From Leptospira perdikensis (GTDB lineage: Bacteria; Spirochaetota; Leptospiria; Leptospirales; Leptospiraceae): a stretch of DNA of 64,000 bases. Position 1 is the first letter of the stretch. Each line of letters starts with the position of its first letter. Shown piece by piece: positions 29,653 to 39,823 of this stretch. The position numbers and the translations under genes are program-made. The notes under the pieces were generated by a model, which saw nothing but the letters and a program-made list of their open reading frames with translations, was not told the origin of the DNA and searched no databases. Location of the stretch: NCBI RefSeq assembly GCF_004769575.1, contig NZ_RQGA01000014.1, positions 768,752 to 832,751 of the forward strand. The letters are read 5' to 3'.

Positions 29653-30606
29653 TTTAAAAAATCGGTTTTCTGCGTTCCGGTAGAGGATTTTTTGTTTGGC
29701 TAAATCGCTGATGGGTAGATCCAAAAACCGGGATATCGGGTGATTTAAGTTGTAAGGAATGTTCGGAAAGTCAGATCCGAAGTAAATTTGGTTTTGGTAC
29801 CTCTCCAAATACGGAATGGCAGAATCTACATCCAAAACTTTCCCCGTGGCAAGGAAATCCACAAATACCATTGTTGTATCTAGTGCCAAGTTAGGATAAC
29901 TATCAAGTAACGAAGCATAGGCGGAGATTTCATCGGCTCCCATATGAGCCACAATCACTTCCAATTTAGGGTAGGTTTCTAAAAAAGGTTTAAAAAATTG
30001 GATCCCTGTAAATTCTCCTGGTAGTGGTGCTGTTCCCGTATGAATGAGAATAGGAATTTGTTTTTCTTGTAAATAAAGGAAAGTATCAGTGAGCTCTGGA
30101 GAATTCAAATTGAGTTTGGAAACTTCACAGTGGAGTTTAAACCCAAGAAACCCGTATTCCTCCACTGCCTTTTTTACATAGGTAAGAACACCCTCTTCTG
30201 GATAAAAGGTTCCAAAGGGAATGGCACCTTTCCAATTCTTGTAATTGGCATAGGTCCAATCATTTAAAGAGGAAGCCATTTCCGCTTTATGAGCATAGTT
30301 TAATGTAGTAAACCTTTGAATTCCATTGTGATGAAGGCGTTCGACCCGTTCGGCTTCTGACAACCGGTAACCAATGGCCCAGTTCACATTGTCAAACCAT
30401 CGCCAAATTAGTTTCATTATGGTCTCTGGAAAAAAATGGGTATGGATGTCGAAAATATAAGGAATTCCTAAATCACGAATGCGTTTTAAGTGTTCGGGAG
30501 TTTCTGAATCTAAAATGGGAGGAAGAGTTTCTCCCCTCCAAGGGAAGGGAGAAGAGAGACGAATGTCTGGTTTGTTGGAAGACTCCACACCTTCCCCTTC
30601 TCCCAT
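29650..30606 (-). CDS. amidohydrolase (TIM-barrel metal-dependent hydrolase)
   Basis: About 318 aa. Amidohydrolase_2-type barrel: HxH metal motif in FDIHTHFFPE, a conserved Lys/His stretch KLHCEV, PILIHTGTAP, VIVAHMGADE and the catalytic Asp in YFGSDFPNIPYN. Substrate unknown; relatives act as decarboxylases or hydrolases of aromatic or small acids. The start is uncertain. The ATG of MGEGEGVESS (30606) avoids overlap with the acyl-CoA dehydrogenase; a GTG at 30681 would overlap it by 32 bp. Likely co-transcribed with the dehydrogenase. Confidence 0.78.
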   Translation of the reverse strand: MGEGEGVESSNKPDIRLSSPFPWRGETLPPILDSETPEHLKRIRDLGIPYIFDIHTHFFPETIMKLIWRWFDNVNWAIGYRLSEAERVERLHHNGIQRFTTLNYAHKAEMASSLNDWTYANYKNWKGAIPFGTFYPEEGVLTYVKKAVEEYGFLGFKLHCEVSKLNLNSPELTDTFLYLQEKQIPILIHTGTAPLPGEFTGIQFFKPFLETYPKLEVIVAHMGADEISAYASLLDSYPNLALDTTMVFVDFLATGKVLDVDSAIPYLERYQNQIYFGSDFPNIPYNLNHPISRFLDLPISDLAKQKILYRNAENRFFK

Positions 30607-30649
30607 AAAACATGCGTAACAGGGAAGAAGAGGATTTTGGTTTGCCGAT

Positions 30650-32407
30650 TTATGCAGTGACTGGTGTTTTTTTCTTTCCACGAATCTTTGTTAGGTTCGA
30701 AGCTAAAATTGCCGAACTGTCAAGAATATAAGAATCAGTGATCGATTTACGATAGTTTCTTCTTTCTACCTTAGAACGACCAATACTTCTTTCGAGTAAC
30801 AAACTATTGTGGAAACGAGCCGCTGATTCCACCACTTCAAATGCCAACTCTTCACGCAGTGGAGTGGATTCGATTTCCGAAAACTCAGCCACAACCGTTT
30901 CAAATTGTTTGAAAAGATCGTTTAGACCTTGGCTGGATGCAAACGTTGCCATTTCTGATTTTAAGTATTCACGGTAAATTCCCGTTTCCGTCATACCAGA
31001 AACAATCCCACCAATACAAGCTACTGTTTGGAGTTGGGTGGTTCCTTCGTAGATATTAGTGATTCGCACATCACGGTAAAGTCTTGCTACATCATAATCT
31101 TCGGTGTATCCCGATCCACCATGGATTTGCATTGCGTCATAAGCCACAAGGTTTGCCATTTCGGTAATGTAGTATTTAGAAAGCGGAGTGAAAAGAGAGG
31201 CAAGTTTTTCCCACTTTTTGAAGGTTTCATCTTTTTTGATGTCCTTCTCTGATAAGCCTTTCATCTTTCCTCGTTCTTCTTTCCAACGATACTGGTCGAC
31301 TGCGAAACTTGCTTCGTACAAAATACAACGCATAGCAGCCACTTCACGTTCCATTCTTTCCAACATCTTTTTTACTGCAGTGATGTTGTTGATGGTTCTA
31401 CCAAACTGAACTCTTTCTTCTGCATACTTTTTACCTTCAAAATAAGCAGCAGTGGCAATCCCCATCGCTTGGGCAGCAATGTTGAGTCGTGCTTGGTTCA
31501 TCATGGCCATGGAATATTTCACAAGACCTTTGCCTTCGTCACCAATCAGAATTCCTGGACTGTTCTCAAAAACCACTTCACAAGTAGGAGAACAATGAAG
31601 TCCCATTTTCTTTTCAATAGAAGCTACAAATACATCTTTAGAGTGAACTAAAAAGAAGGAAAGTCCACGAGCACCACTAGTGGTTGTTCCCGTTCTTGCA
31701 AGAGTGAGGATGATGGAAGGAGCGTTACCAAATCCACAAGCATGAGTGATGAATCGTTTGGTTCCTGTGATTTTCCAAGTTCCGTCCTCACCTTTAACAG
31801 CTTTGGTTTGTAAGTTAGGGAGGTCTGAACCGTAGTTAGGTTCTGTCAGAGCCATCGCACCACAAAGTTCTCCGGATGCCATCTTAGGAACAAATTCGTG
31901 AATCATTTCTTCGGTTCCAAATCGTTCTACAGTTTCTGCAAGGTTCATACAACCAAGAGTGATGGCGAGTGACCCGTCTCCACGAGAAACACATTCAGAT
32001 AACATCGATTGTACGACAGAAGGTAACCCGAGTCCACCGTAATGTCTATGGATTCCGTAAGGAAGTAGTCCCGCTGATTTGATTTTTTCCACTACATCCA
32101 ACATGGATTTAGGAAATCCGACTTGGCCGTCTTTGTATTTGAGGCCTTCTTCATCCATTTGTTTGGCGATTTGGGAAATGTCATTTCCGGCAATGTCTCC
32201 ACCTGCTTCTAAAGTAGAGCGGTAGAATTCGATGGCATCTTCATAGTTTCCAGGAGCGAAAGTCAGTTCTTCCTTTCCCGATTTTTGGTATTCTGCAAAG
32301 TCTTCAAAACCTTGTTCGTATTGGTCTACCACCTCATTCCAAGGTGTGAGGGAATCAAAATGATCAATTAGGTCATCGTTATCGTTAAAATAGTTATTCG
32401 AAATCAT
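30650..32407 (-). CDS. acyl-CoA dehydrogenase
   Basis: 585 aa, longer than the ~390-aa core family, like the FadE-type and AidB-like long members. The FAD-binding fold shows [14 protein letters not shown] and [12 protein letters not shown]. The C-terminal part has [20 protein letters not shown] and IYEGTTQLQ, where Glu is the usual catalytic base. A ~40-residue insertion ([26 protein letters not shown]) is seen, and a C-terminal helical extension. It would oxidise acyl-CoA in beta-oxidation. Ribosome site AGGAG before the ATG. Confidence 0.9.
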   Translation of the reverse strand: MISNNYFNDNDDLIDHFDSLTPWNEVVDQYEQGFEDFAEYQKSGKEELTFAPGNYEDAIEFYRSTLEAGGDIAGNDISQIAKQMDEEGLKYKDGQVGFPKSMLDVVEKIKSAGLLPYGIHRHYGGLGLPSVVQSMLSECVSRGDGSLAITLGCMNLAETVERFGTEEMIHEFVPKMASGELCGAMALTEPNYGSDLPNLQTKAVKGEDGTWKITGTKRFITHACGFGNAPSIILTLARTGTTTSGARGLSFFLVHSKDVFVASIEKKMGLHCSPTCEVVFENSPGILIGDEGKGLVKYSMAMMNQARLNIAAQAMGIATAAYFEGKKYAEERVQFGRTINNITAVKKMLERMEREVAAMRCILYEASFAVDQYRWKEERGKMKGLSEKDIKKDETFKKWEKLASLFTPLSKYYITEMANLVAYDAMQIHGGSGYTEDYDVARLYRDVRITNIYEGTTQLQTVACIGGIVSGMTETGIYREYLKSEMATFASSQGLNDLFKQFETVVAEFSEIESTPLREELAFEVVESAARFHNSLLLERSIGRSKVERRNYRKSITDSYILDSSAILASNLTKIRGKKKTPVTA

Positions 32408-32532
32408 AGAGTCGGCTCCTAAATAGGACTTTCACTCAATGATCCAAGTGGGGAGAAGAATTACAAATAGTTTTCCCATTCCATGGTCTGAACGAAATGG
32501 GGAGGTGTTAAGTTAATGGTGTTAGACAAGGA

Positions 32533-34071
32533 TTACTTGATGCGGTTGGCCAAGGTCTGAATGTCTTCGATATGTTCGGAAAGCACTCTTGTATTTTCCG
32601 CTACTACCTGGACTGCATCCTCAATACTTTCTGTGGCTCGCATCACTTCTCTGTTTCCCAGTGACTGTTCTTTGGCAATGGTTTCTAGTTGGGAAGATAG
32701 ATCTTTTAATTCTTTTTGTGATTCAACGACACGAGCATTTAATCTTTGTAAGTCGATAAATTGTTCATTAAAATGGGTCACCTTATTTTGAATTTTAACC
32801 ATTTCCTTTTCTTGGTTCTGTGCGAGGTCATTGGCTTCTTTTGCGGAATGATTTCCTTTTAAGAGATCTGACTTGGATTTGAGAATGGTTTTGGAAATGA
32901 TACTCGCATTCGTTGCGGAGTTATCGGCAAGTTTGGCAACCTCTTGGGCAACCACTGCAAACCCACGACCATGTTCCCCTGCCCTTGCCGCTTCAATCGA
33001 AGCATTGAGTGCCAGTAAGTTGGTTTGGTCAGCGATTTCTTTCATGATTTGGTTTACATCTTCTACCTTTTGGAAACTAGAACTTACTTCCGACAAAATT
33101 GAATTTAAATTTTCCATGGAGCCAGTCACCAAGTTACTAAACTGAGAGGACTGATTGATTTGTTCTGAGATGGAATCTATTTCTAAACGAACCGATTTAA
33201 CAATTCCTTCTAAGGTTTGGCTTTCTTCATTTAATGTTTCGATACGATTGTATTGGTCTTTGACAAAGGAAAAAGAGTTTTCCGTAGATTGAGAAATCTC
33301 CGTTAAAGATGCTGAGATTTCTTCAATGGATGCTGCTTGGTTTTGAACAAGCCCGTTCAAATCATTGGCAAAAATTTTAAGTGAAGCTACAGAAGTATTC
33401 AGGCTTTCTCCGGTTTCTACCATAGCTTCTTTTTGTTTTTCCATCACTTTGGAATGTTCTTCCGATGTATTTTTTCCGAGTACGGCTTCATCTCGAATGG
33501 AGATAAGTAACCCAACCATTTTACCAATCACAACCGTTGCCATCATCAGAAAAAAAACTTTTACAATTTCCACAGGTAAAGAAATGGAATAAGCCATTTT
33601 ATGTGTATCGTTGCGATCAATAAACTCCATACCAGACATTCCCGCAAGTATCAGAGATCCCACTTGCACCACAACAAGCATTGCACCTAAAACATAAGTT
33701 TGGCGGGAAGAAAATAAAAAACCGGAATAAAGAAGGATAAAAAAGGAAATGATGTAATTGACTCCATCCTTCAAAGCAGAGGATGCAATGTCCAAATCAA
33801 TGATACTTTGTCCCCAAGTATTAGAACCAATCAAAATGATATCGATGAAAACAAACCAAAAGGCATAAGGGTTTTTTCTTTTTTTTAATAAAACAAACTG
33901 AGTGAGTGCTACCATTCCATAAAAAAAAGTAGTACAAAGCATCATGAGAAGTTGGTCCCTATGGAGTGAACCCAAACTCCCAAGAATCCCTAAAATAAAA
34001 ATCACAAGGAGAGTGATGCGGATGGAATTGATGGTCTTTGTGGCTTTTAGGGAATAAGAATCCAGATACAT
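32533..34071 (-). CDS. methyl-accepting chemotaxis protein
   Basis: 512 aa. The N-terminal ~190 residues contain about six hydrophobic segments with short loops ([48 protein letters not shown] and more) and no large periplasmic sensor domain, so it may sense a membrane state or a ligand within the membrane. The cytoplasmic half is a long coiled coil with the hairpin tip [21 protein letters not shown], which binds CheA/CheW. It feeds the flagellar motor pathway. Divergent from the CobW gene. Confidence 0.92.
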   Translation of the reverse strand: MYLDSYSLKATKTINSIRITLLVIFILGILGSLGSLHRDQLLMMLCTTFFYGMVALTQFVLLKKRKNPYAFWFVFIDIILIGSNTWGQSIIDLDIASSALKDGVNYIISFFILLYSGFLFSSRQTYVLGAMLVVVQVGSLILAGMSGMEFIDRNDTHKMAYSISLPVEIVKVFFLMMATVVIGKMVGLLISIRDEAVLGKNTSEEHSKVMEKQKEAMVETGESLNTSVASLKIFANDLNGLVQNQAASIEEISASLTEISQSTENSFSFVKDQYNRIETLNEESQTLEGIVKSVRLEIDSISEQINQSSQFSNLVTGSMENLNSILSEVSSSFQKVEDVNQIMKEIADQTNLLALNASIEAARAGEHGRGFAVVAQEVAKLADNSATNASIISKTILKSKSDLLKGNHSAKEANDLAQNQEKEMVKIQNKVTHFNEQFIDLQRLNARVVESQKELKDLSSQLETIAKEQSLGNREVMRATESIEDAVQVVAENTRVLSEHIEDIQTLANRIK

Positions 34072-34159
34072 TTCTAAAGAATTTGAACTTAGTTCATAAA
34101 ATGCAAGGATTTCCCCGTATTTTTAGGGTAAAGTCGAAGTTTCAGCCCAAACCAACAAA

Positions 34160-34224
34160 TGCAACAAAATTGCAATTACATCTTGACAGGATTTCCATAA
34201 CCAAGCAAATGCAACTATATTGCA
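34160..34224. promoter_or_regulatory. tandem Zur-like operators before the CobW GTPase
   Basis: Two TGCAA-N5-TTGCA palindromes, at 34160-34174 (TGCAACAAAATTGCA) and 34210-34224 (TGCAACTATATTGCA), 50 bp apart, both close to a TTGACA (-35 type) at 34183-34188. The second ends just before the ribosome site AAGGAG. They match the site at 29621 of the zinc-type ABC operon in arms and spacer length, so one repressor likely controls both. Assigning it to Zur is inference. Confidence 0.6.
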
Positions 34225-34238
34225 TTAAGGAGAAACCA

Positions 34239-35480
34239 ATGAAACCAAAAATTCCAGTCACTGTTCTCTCTGGATTTTTAGGAGCGGGCAAAACCACCCT
34301 TCTAAACCACATCCTATCCAACCGGGAAGGACTTCGCGTTGCCGTCATTGTCAATGATATGAGTGAAGTGAATATTGACGCAAAACTTGTTTCCTCTGGC
34401 GGTCATCTCAGTCGCACCAATGAAAAGTTAGTGGAGATGTCCAATGGTTGTATCTGCTGTACCCTTCGTGAAGATTTACTTTTAGAGATCTCAAAACTAG
34501 CAAATGAGGGAAGGTTTGATTCGATTCTAATCGAATCTACTGGCATCTCGGAACCCCTTCCCATTGCTGAGACCTTTACCTTTGCTGATGAAAACGGAGT
34601 CAGTTTATCGGATATCGTTAGTCTTGATTCAATGATTACTGTTGTAGATGCTGTTAATTTTTTAAAAGATTTTCAAAGTTTAGATTCCTTAAGTGAACGT
34701 GAATTAGGTGCCGGTGAAGATGATGATCGTGACATTGTGGACTTACTTGTGGACCAAGTGGAATTTAGTGATACCATCATCGTCAATAAAATCAGTTTGT
34801 TATCAGAGGAAAAAAAGAATAGGCTCCTCACCATCTTACGTTCCTTAAATGCGGATGCTGAAATTTTGACTACCGATTATAGCAAAGTTCCTTTAGCTAA
34901 AGTTTTGAATACAGGGAAATTTGATTTTGATAAGGCAAGCCAGTCACCTTTATGGCTAAAAGAACTTCGAGGGGAACATGTTCCTGAAACCGAAGAGTAT
35001 GGAATCAAAAGTTTTGTGTATGGGAATAGACGTCCCTTCCATCCGGAACGTTTTCACAAGTGGTTGTATTCGGAAAAACAAGGACTAGTTCGTGCCAAAG
35101 GTTTTGTTTGGCTCGCAAGTAAAATGGATTGGGTTCTTCTTTATTCGCAAGCAGGTAATTTATCCTCTTACAAACCCGAAGGGTATTGGTGGGCCAGCAT
35201 CCCAGACAAAGATATCCCTGACGATCCCGATGTATTTGAAAACTTAAAAGCCCACTGGTTAGAACCTTGGGGAGATAGACGCCAAGAGATAGTCCTTATC
35301 GGTCGGGATATGAATGAAAAAAAATTAAGGAACTCTCTCGATCAATGTCTCTTAAGTGATAAAGAATACAAAGAAGGGCCGGATGTTTGGGCAAAGTTTG
35401 ATGATCCATTTCCCGATTGGGATGCGATGATCGAGAACACGGAAGAAACTTCTATCGCACAAGAAGAATCAAAGGCATAA
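34239..35480 (+). CDS. CobW/COG0523 G3E-family GTPase, probable zinc metallochaperone
   Basis: 413 aa; ATG chosen because AAGGAG lies 6 bases upstream (the longer frame lacks a ribosome site). Walker A is GFLGAGKTT, metal motif [14 protein letters not shown] gives CxCC, switch region [11 protein letters not shown]4 element VNKISL. C-terminal CobW_C domain follows ([20 protein letters not shown]). COG0523 members hand metal to target proteins. Members under zinc control (ZagA, YeiR-like) serve under zinc starvation, which fits the paired upstream palindromes. No His-rich tail is seen. The gene is alone, with a hairpin after it. Confidence 0.87.
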   Translation: MKPKIPVTVLSGFLGAGKTTLLNHILSNREGLRVAVIVNDMSEVNIDAKLVSSGGHLSRTNEKLVEMSNGCICCTLREDLLLEISKLANEGRFDSILIESTGISEPLPIAETFTFADENGVSLSDIVSLDSMITVVDAVNFLKDFQSLDSLSERELGAGEDDDRDIVDLLVDQVEFSDTIIVNKISLLSEEKKNRLLTILRSLNADAEILTTDYSKVPLAKVLNTGKFDFDKASQSPLWLKELRGEHVPETEEYGIKSFVYGNRRPFHPERFHKWLYSEKQGLVRAKGFVWLASKMDWVLLYSQAGNLSSYKPEGYWWASIPDKDIPDDPDVFENLKAHWLEPWGDRRQEIVLIGRDMNEKKLRNSLDQCLLSDKEYKEGPDVWAKFDDPFPDWDAMIENTEETSIAQEESKA

Positions 35481-35521
35481 AGGATTATTTCTGTTTCGGA
35501 TCTCGGCTGATTTAAGAAACA

Positions 35522-35542
35522 TGCCGGTAGAACTTACCGGCA
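35522..35542. terminator. hairpin between convergent genes
   Basis: TGCCGGTA-GAACT-TACCGGCA, a perfect 8-bp GC-rich stem, 41 bp after the CobW stop. T-rich stretches lie on both sides but not directly at the stem, so it is likely but not a textbook terminator. Confidence 0.5.
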
Positions 35543-35599
35543 GAGAATAGGATTTTTCATAACATCTATCGCACTCTCTTTTCATACAGTAGGATTCCC

Positions 35600-35917
35600 T
35601 TACTGGAACCGGTCATATTCAGAAAGGATCGTCGTGGATTCAACGGAAGGTGTAAAGTATGTTTCCCTGATTTTTAAGTATTCAGGGTCTGCGAAGAAAG
35701 TTTCCTTTGATTCTTTATTTTTAAAGAATATGAGAAATACTCGGTTGATCTGTTTCGGATCTTCGCTGATTAAGGTCTCTTGAATTTTAAAATCATAACG
35801 AAAACCTCCACCATACTTTTTTAACAACGGGGTCATCGCCTTTCGATAATCAGAGTAGAGGTCTTCGTTTTTTACTTTTAAGCCAACGACAGTTTCATAC
35901 GCAAATTGAGTTTTCAT
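35600..35917 (-). CDS. small dimeric alpha-beta barrel protein (DUF1330-like)
   Basis: About 105 aa. Compact ferredoxin-like alpha-beta barrel character: TQFAYETVVGLKVKNEDLYSDYRKAMTPLLKKYGGGFRYDF and a second half with VFLIFFKNKESKETFFADPEYLKIRETYF, similar to DUF1330 proteins. Function unknown. ATG at 35917 taken because GGTAGG stands 5 bases upstream. The next minus-strand gene upstream is the DHFR-fold gene (83 bp). Confidence 0.65.
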   Translation of the reverse strand: MKTQFAYETVVGLKVKNEDLYSDYRKAMTPLLKKYGGGFRYDFKIQETLISEDPKQINRVFLIFFKNKESKETFFADPEYLKIRETYFTPSVESTTILSEYDRFQ

Positions 35918-36005
35918 GAGCACCTACCCACTCGTTTTCCAAAATTTTTTATTCCACAACGATCTTTATACAAAGTTAAGTGATCTCAGATTCAATTTTC
36001 TGTAA

Positions 36006-36560
36006 CTAGATTTTTTTGTAATGAAGAGCGATGATTCCTGAAGAGAATGTTTCCGAACCAAGAAACTCCAACCGATAACTTTCCGTTAACTGGATCGCAT
36101 CAAATAATTTTGGTCCTTTTCCCGCAACCACCGGATGGATCACAAAACGATACTCATCAATTAAACCATGTTTCGAAAGTTGGGAGGCAATGCTTAAACT
36201 ACCGGCAAAAATATCCTTACCCGGTTTTTCTTTCAATGCAATCACCTCGTCCAAAAGATTTCCTTGCAGAAGTTTTGTATTTTGGTCCAGAACCTGATTG
36301 AATGTGTTAGAAAATAATACCTTATCTAGAGAGTCAAAAACACGGGCAAATTCGTTTGTTATTTCCGTCTCCGATTGGTTTTTAGCAATCTCAGGCCAAT
36401 AGGGCACCATAAGTTGGTAGGTAATCCGTCCATAAATAATGAGCCCTGCCGATTGCAAAAGATTGGTGAAATACTTATGTACTTCTTCAGAGGGTATCAT
36501 ATCCTCGTGGCCACAATACCCATCTGTTGTCATATTGATTGCAAAAATAATTTTTCTCAT
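36006..36560 (-). CDS. dihydrofolate reductase family protein (RibD C-terminal fold)
   Basis: 184 aa. It reads [21 protein letters not shown] at the start and has [51 protein letters not shown], typical of the YyaP/RibD-like DHFR-fold proteins of unknown substrate. NADPH binding is likely, but it is not a true folate reductase in sequence. The neighbour is the DUF1330-like gene downstream (83 bp). Confidence 0.85.
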   Translation of the reverse strand: MRKIIFAINMTTDGYCGHEDMIPSEEVHKYFTNLLQSAGLIIYGRITYQLMVPYWPEIAKNQSETEITNEFARVFDSLDKVLFSNTFNQVLDQNTKLLQGNLLDEVIALKEKPGKDIFAGSLSIASQLSKHGLIDEYRFVIHPVVAGKGPKLFDAIQLTESYRLEFLGSETFSSGIIALHYKKI

Positions 36561-36616
36561 AGTTCAGTGAATCTACAACATTCAGAGAGAATGGCAACAA
36601 CCAAAGATTTGCCTTA

Positions 36617-38179
36617 TCAATTCCCCTTGGCCCAGTGGTTCCATTCTTTTGCTGTGCGAAACTTTTCTCCCGTTATCGCAGTTAATGCATAGTAACTCAG
36701 TTTGCGTTTTTCGGATTCATCACCGTTCACAAATGTTAACAAAACGGGAATGGATTTTTTATCCTTTCGTTTGGCAATCTCTTCCATTGCAGGTCTATAG
36801 ACATCGGCATCCTTGGATTTTGTTGCTTCTTCAATGAGAATCCGTGCATCTTCCGTTGCAATCAATGCAACCGTAGAAAGAATTTGAGGAGCCATTTTGG
36901 GTCTTTCTGAAAGAAGTTCTTTTAGTTTGGGTAAACTCGATGGGTCGGCAATGGAACCAAGTGCTTCTAATGCATACACCATAAGTTTTGCATCACCTTT
37001 ATCGAGTGCTTGAATGAGATCTGGAACGGCTTCCTTAGCACCAAGAATCCCCAGTGCCCATGCAGAACCATAAGGCCCCTCTGTTTCTCCCGATAACAAA
37101 ACTTTTCGAAGGATGGGAACAGAAGCCTTGTCCCCAATCCAACCAAGAGCTTCTGCAAAACTATCACGTTCGGGAGTGGATTTTTTTCCCAGTAACTCTT
37201 CGATACGGAGTCTTCCCTCTTTATACCTTTGGCGACCCACAATTTTTGCAGCACTTCCCCAAGTTTTTGTTTCCTTTCCGTTTAACAGACCAAAGGCTAA
37301 CTTTGCTGCTTCTTTGGATGGAATCGAACACAACACATCCGTAGTATAAAGTTTTGTTTCCACATCTTCAGAGCTCAACAGTGGGAACACCTTGGAAACC
37401 ACGGAAGGATTTCCAATTTCAATCAGGGCCATGGATGCATTTTCTTTTCCTTTGCTATAAGGAAGGCCCAGCGCTTTCACAAGTACATCATTTGCATTTT
37501 TTGCTTTGATCCTTCCAAGAGCCAAATAGGCTGCAGCAAGAGTGGGTGACTCGTCTTGTGTTTTTGTAAGACCAAGTAAATAGGATTCAGAAGAACTTAC
37601 TTTTAACTTCCCCAATGCCATCGCATAGGTTTTGTCTTTTTCTCTGTCTTTATTTTTTAAAGCAAGACTTAGAATCTGGGAACCAGTAACATTTGCGCCA
37701 ATTTGTACTAAAGCATCCACAGTTTGCAAACGAAGAGTAGGATTCGCATCATCTAACAAAGAATAAATTCTATTTCCCACCGAAGGATCTTTCATTCTTG
37801 TGAGGGCATCTAAATAAACATCTTTGGGATTTTCAGAATCTGACCAGAGTAAGTTGGTTATGGTTTGGGTAGAGGTTTTGTCTTTCAAATCTCCAAGAGC
37901 AATGGCAGCCCCTGCACGCACCCCTGGTTCCTTATCTGCCAAAAGTTTTTTTAATTTAGGAATGGCTGACCTTTCCTCTCGACTCCCTAATTGAATTGCT
38001 GCTTGAGAACGAGTGAAAGGATCAGAGGAATTTAAGTTCTCCATTAGTTCTTTTGTGGTTTGTTCTTCTGACACAACTTCCTCTACGGCCGTTGTATCAT
38101 CTTTCACAGGACCTGGATCACAATTCAAAATGAGAGTGAGGATGAAAAAAAAAGAAAAAAAATTTCGATACGTTTGCAT
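36617..38179 (-). CDS. HEAT-repeat lipoprotein
   Basis: About 520 aa from the ATG of MQTYRN. A hydrophobic signal ends in a lipobox (ILTLILNC). The mature protein is almost entirely HEAT/PBS-lyase-type repeats of ~31 residues (for example SAIPKLKKLLADKEPGVRAGAAIALGDLKDK), so it is a curved helical scaffold for protein contacts, facing the periplasm or surface. No catalytic motif. Functional partner unknown. Confidence 0.82.
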   Translation of the reverse strand: MQTYRNFFSFFFILTLILNCDPGPVKDDTTAVEEVVSEEQTTKELMENLNSSDPFTRSQAAIQLGSREERSAIPKLKKLLADKEPGVRAGAAIALGDLKDKTSTQTITNLLWSDSENPKDVYLDALTRMKDPSVGNRIYSLLDDANPTLRLQTVDALVQIGANVTGSQILSLALKNKDREKDKTYAMALGKLKVSSSESYLLGLTKTQDESPTLAAAYLALGRIKAKNANDVLVKALGLPYSKGKENASMALIEIGNPSVVSKVFPLLSSEDVETKLYTTDVLCSIPSKEAAKLAFGLLNGKETKTWGSAAKIVGRQRYKEGRLRIEELLGKKSTPERDSFAEALGWIGDKASVPILRKVLLSGETEGPYGSAWALGILGAKEAVPDLIQALDKGDAKLMVYALEALGSIADPSSLPKLKELLSERPKMAPQILSTVALIATEDARILIEEATKSKDADVYRPAMEEIAKRKDKKSIPVLLTFVNGDESEKRKLSYYALTAITGEKFRTAKEWNHWAKGN

Positions 38180-38228
38180 TCCAGACAAATTTACAATTTC
38201 AAAAATCTGCCTACAAGTGTTAATTCAA

Positions 38229-38259
38229 AGGAAAGGAATGAATTTTTATCAAGCATTCC
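38229..38259 (-). terminator. possible terminator
   Basis: On the minus strand GGAATG - 13-base loop - CATTCC - TTTCCTTT lies 33 bp after the di-heme gene. The stem is only 6 bp; the T tract is broken. Confidence 0.35.
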
Positions 38260-38291
38260 CACCTCCTATATAATTCCGAACTCAAGAACGA

Positions 38292-39803
38292 TTATAAGGA
38301 TAACAAAAATCGAATCATACTGGCACGGTCCGATACATTGAGTGCTAAAAAATATTTTTTACTTTTTTCGGCCTCACCTCCATGCCAAAGGATAGCCTCA
38401 TCCAAAGTTTTGGCCCGACCATCGTGTAAAAAACGAGCCCTCCCATTCACAGTTCCAAAAAGTCCAATCCCCCAAAGAGGTGCAGTCCTCCATTCTCTTT
38501 CTGTCGCTTCCCCATCTGCTTTTCCATCACTGAGATCTTCTCCCATATCATGAAGAAGTAAATCGGTATAGGGACGAATGATTTGGTTGGAAAGCTGTGG
38601 AATCGGCGCATTTGCAGAAGTCACTAACTTTTCCACATGACAATTGTTACATCCAGCAAGAAAAAAATGTTTTTTACCAGTAAGAATGGTCGGTAAATTT
38701 GCATTACGACGAACTGGTACGGCTACCAATTGCATATACTTTGTAATAGCAGAAATTTTCTCTTCCGAAACTTCAGGGTTTCCACCACCTACAGCGCCGG
38801 CACAAACAGTCTGTGAAGTTGTACAAGTTTCCTGCGCAAACATCGGACTTTTGATTCCAATATCACCAGAAAATGCAGCGGAGTTTTGGCGTTTGAGAGT
38901 GGGTGCATTTGCCTTCCATCCAAATCGGCCCATCGATTTTCCACTGCCAGTAAGATCCCAAATATAATTGGGTCTTCCGGATATTCCATCACCATCTAGA
39001 TCCATAGGATCAGACCGAGAAAGAATGGTTTCCTCGGAGACAGATTCTAAGAGACCAAGGCCAATCACTTGTTGCGTCAACCGAACAGATGTTTTGTGAC
39101 TTGTATCTAAAGGTCCATAACCCAGTCCACTAAATACCAAATTCGGTTTTCGGAGTGAATACTCGCTACCATCCCGATAGGTTCCACTGAAACTGTCATA
39201 CTCTAGATGTACATCTCCTTCGGGAGTTACACCAGCCACTGCATTGGGTTGGAACTGAGTTCCGTAAACCGGTTCAGGATCATTTCCTTTTGCCCCGACA
39301 CCTAACCGAACCAAGGTGAATACTAACGGATCTCCATCATCTTCAACGGCCCTTCCGTTACCCACATGACATCCCAAACAAGAATTTGTATGAAAAAAAG
39401 GACCAAGACCATCCCGATCAGGTAAGGAAGCAGAAAAACCAGCAGTCCAAGGAACTTCAAATACTGCTTGGCCTACTGTAAAATCCGAGATTGTCGATAA
39501 AGGAGAGTTTTTCCCAAATTGGAGGAAGGCACGAGCATCAGTCGCAAAACTTGTCATTGCTTTTCCTCCCGATAACTCCTCCCCTTCTTCAAAGTCCCAA
39601 GGCATCCTTCCCGATTGGCCGAGACCAAGTAAGGCAAGACATGAGTCCCCCGCGCAAAGTTTTTTTTCACTTGGACAATCCCATACCGATGTGGAATTAA
39701 CTACATCGGATAATCCCAAATTCGTAGAACAAGAGTTTGCCTCTACGAACGCACATTCATATGAGAAACAAACAAAAAGAAACAATATAAAAAGTCTGAT
39801 CAA
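38292..39803 (-). CDS. di-heme c-type oxidoreductase (DUF1111)
   Basis: About 503 aa. Two CxxCH heme sites: CLGCH (in HTNSCLGCHVGNG) and CNNCH (in FLAGCNNCHVEK), plus DMGEDLSDGKADG and WRTAPLWGIG typical of the DUF1111 family, often called di-heme or putative thiol oxidoreductase. The start is uncertain: there is no ATG near the hydrophobic signal, so a TTG at 39803 is used (20 bp after the RCC1 gene stop); the frame is open further up into that gene. Possible lipobox ANSC. Periplasmic electron transfer is expected; this copy is apart from the imelysin operon. Confidence 0.75.
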   Translation of the reverse strand: MIRLFILFLFVCFSYECAFVEANSCSTNLGLSDVVNSTSVWDCPSEKKLCAGDSCLALLGLGQSGRMPWDFEEGEELSGGKAMTSFATDARAFLQFGKNSPLSTISDFTVGQAVFEVPWTAGFSASLPDRDGLGPFFHTNSCLGCHVGNGRAVEDDGDPLVFTLVRLGVGAKGNDPEPVYGTQFQPNAVAGVTPEGDVHLEYDSFSGTYRDGSEYSLRKPNLVFSGLGYGPLDTSHKTSVRLTQQVIGLGLLESVSEETILSRSDPMDLDGDGISGRPNYIWDLTGSGKSMGRFGWKANAPTLKRQNSAAFSGDIGIKSPMFAQETCTTSQTVCAGAVGGGNPEVSEEKISAITKYMQLVAVPVRRNANLPTILTGKKHFFLAGCNNCHVEKLVTSANAPIPQLSNQIIRPYTDLLLHDMGEDLSDGKADGEATEREWRTAPLWGIGLFGTVNGRARFLHDGRAKTLDEAILWHGGEAEKSKKYFLALNVSDRASMIRFLLSL

Positions 39804-39823
39804 AACAAATACCAAATAACTAT

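Noticed and set aside
29597..29653. Longer N-terminus for the zinc-operon lipoprotein
   Set aside because: It would read through the palindromic operator; signal peptide and AGAGGT site place the start at 29596.
34038..34238. Longer N-terminus for the CobW protein
   Set aside because: It would cover both operators and the promoter; AAGGAG and Walker A spacing support the ATG at 34239.
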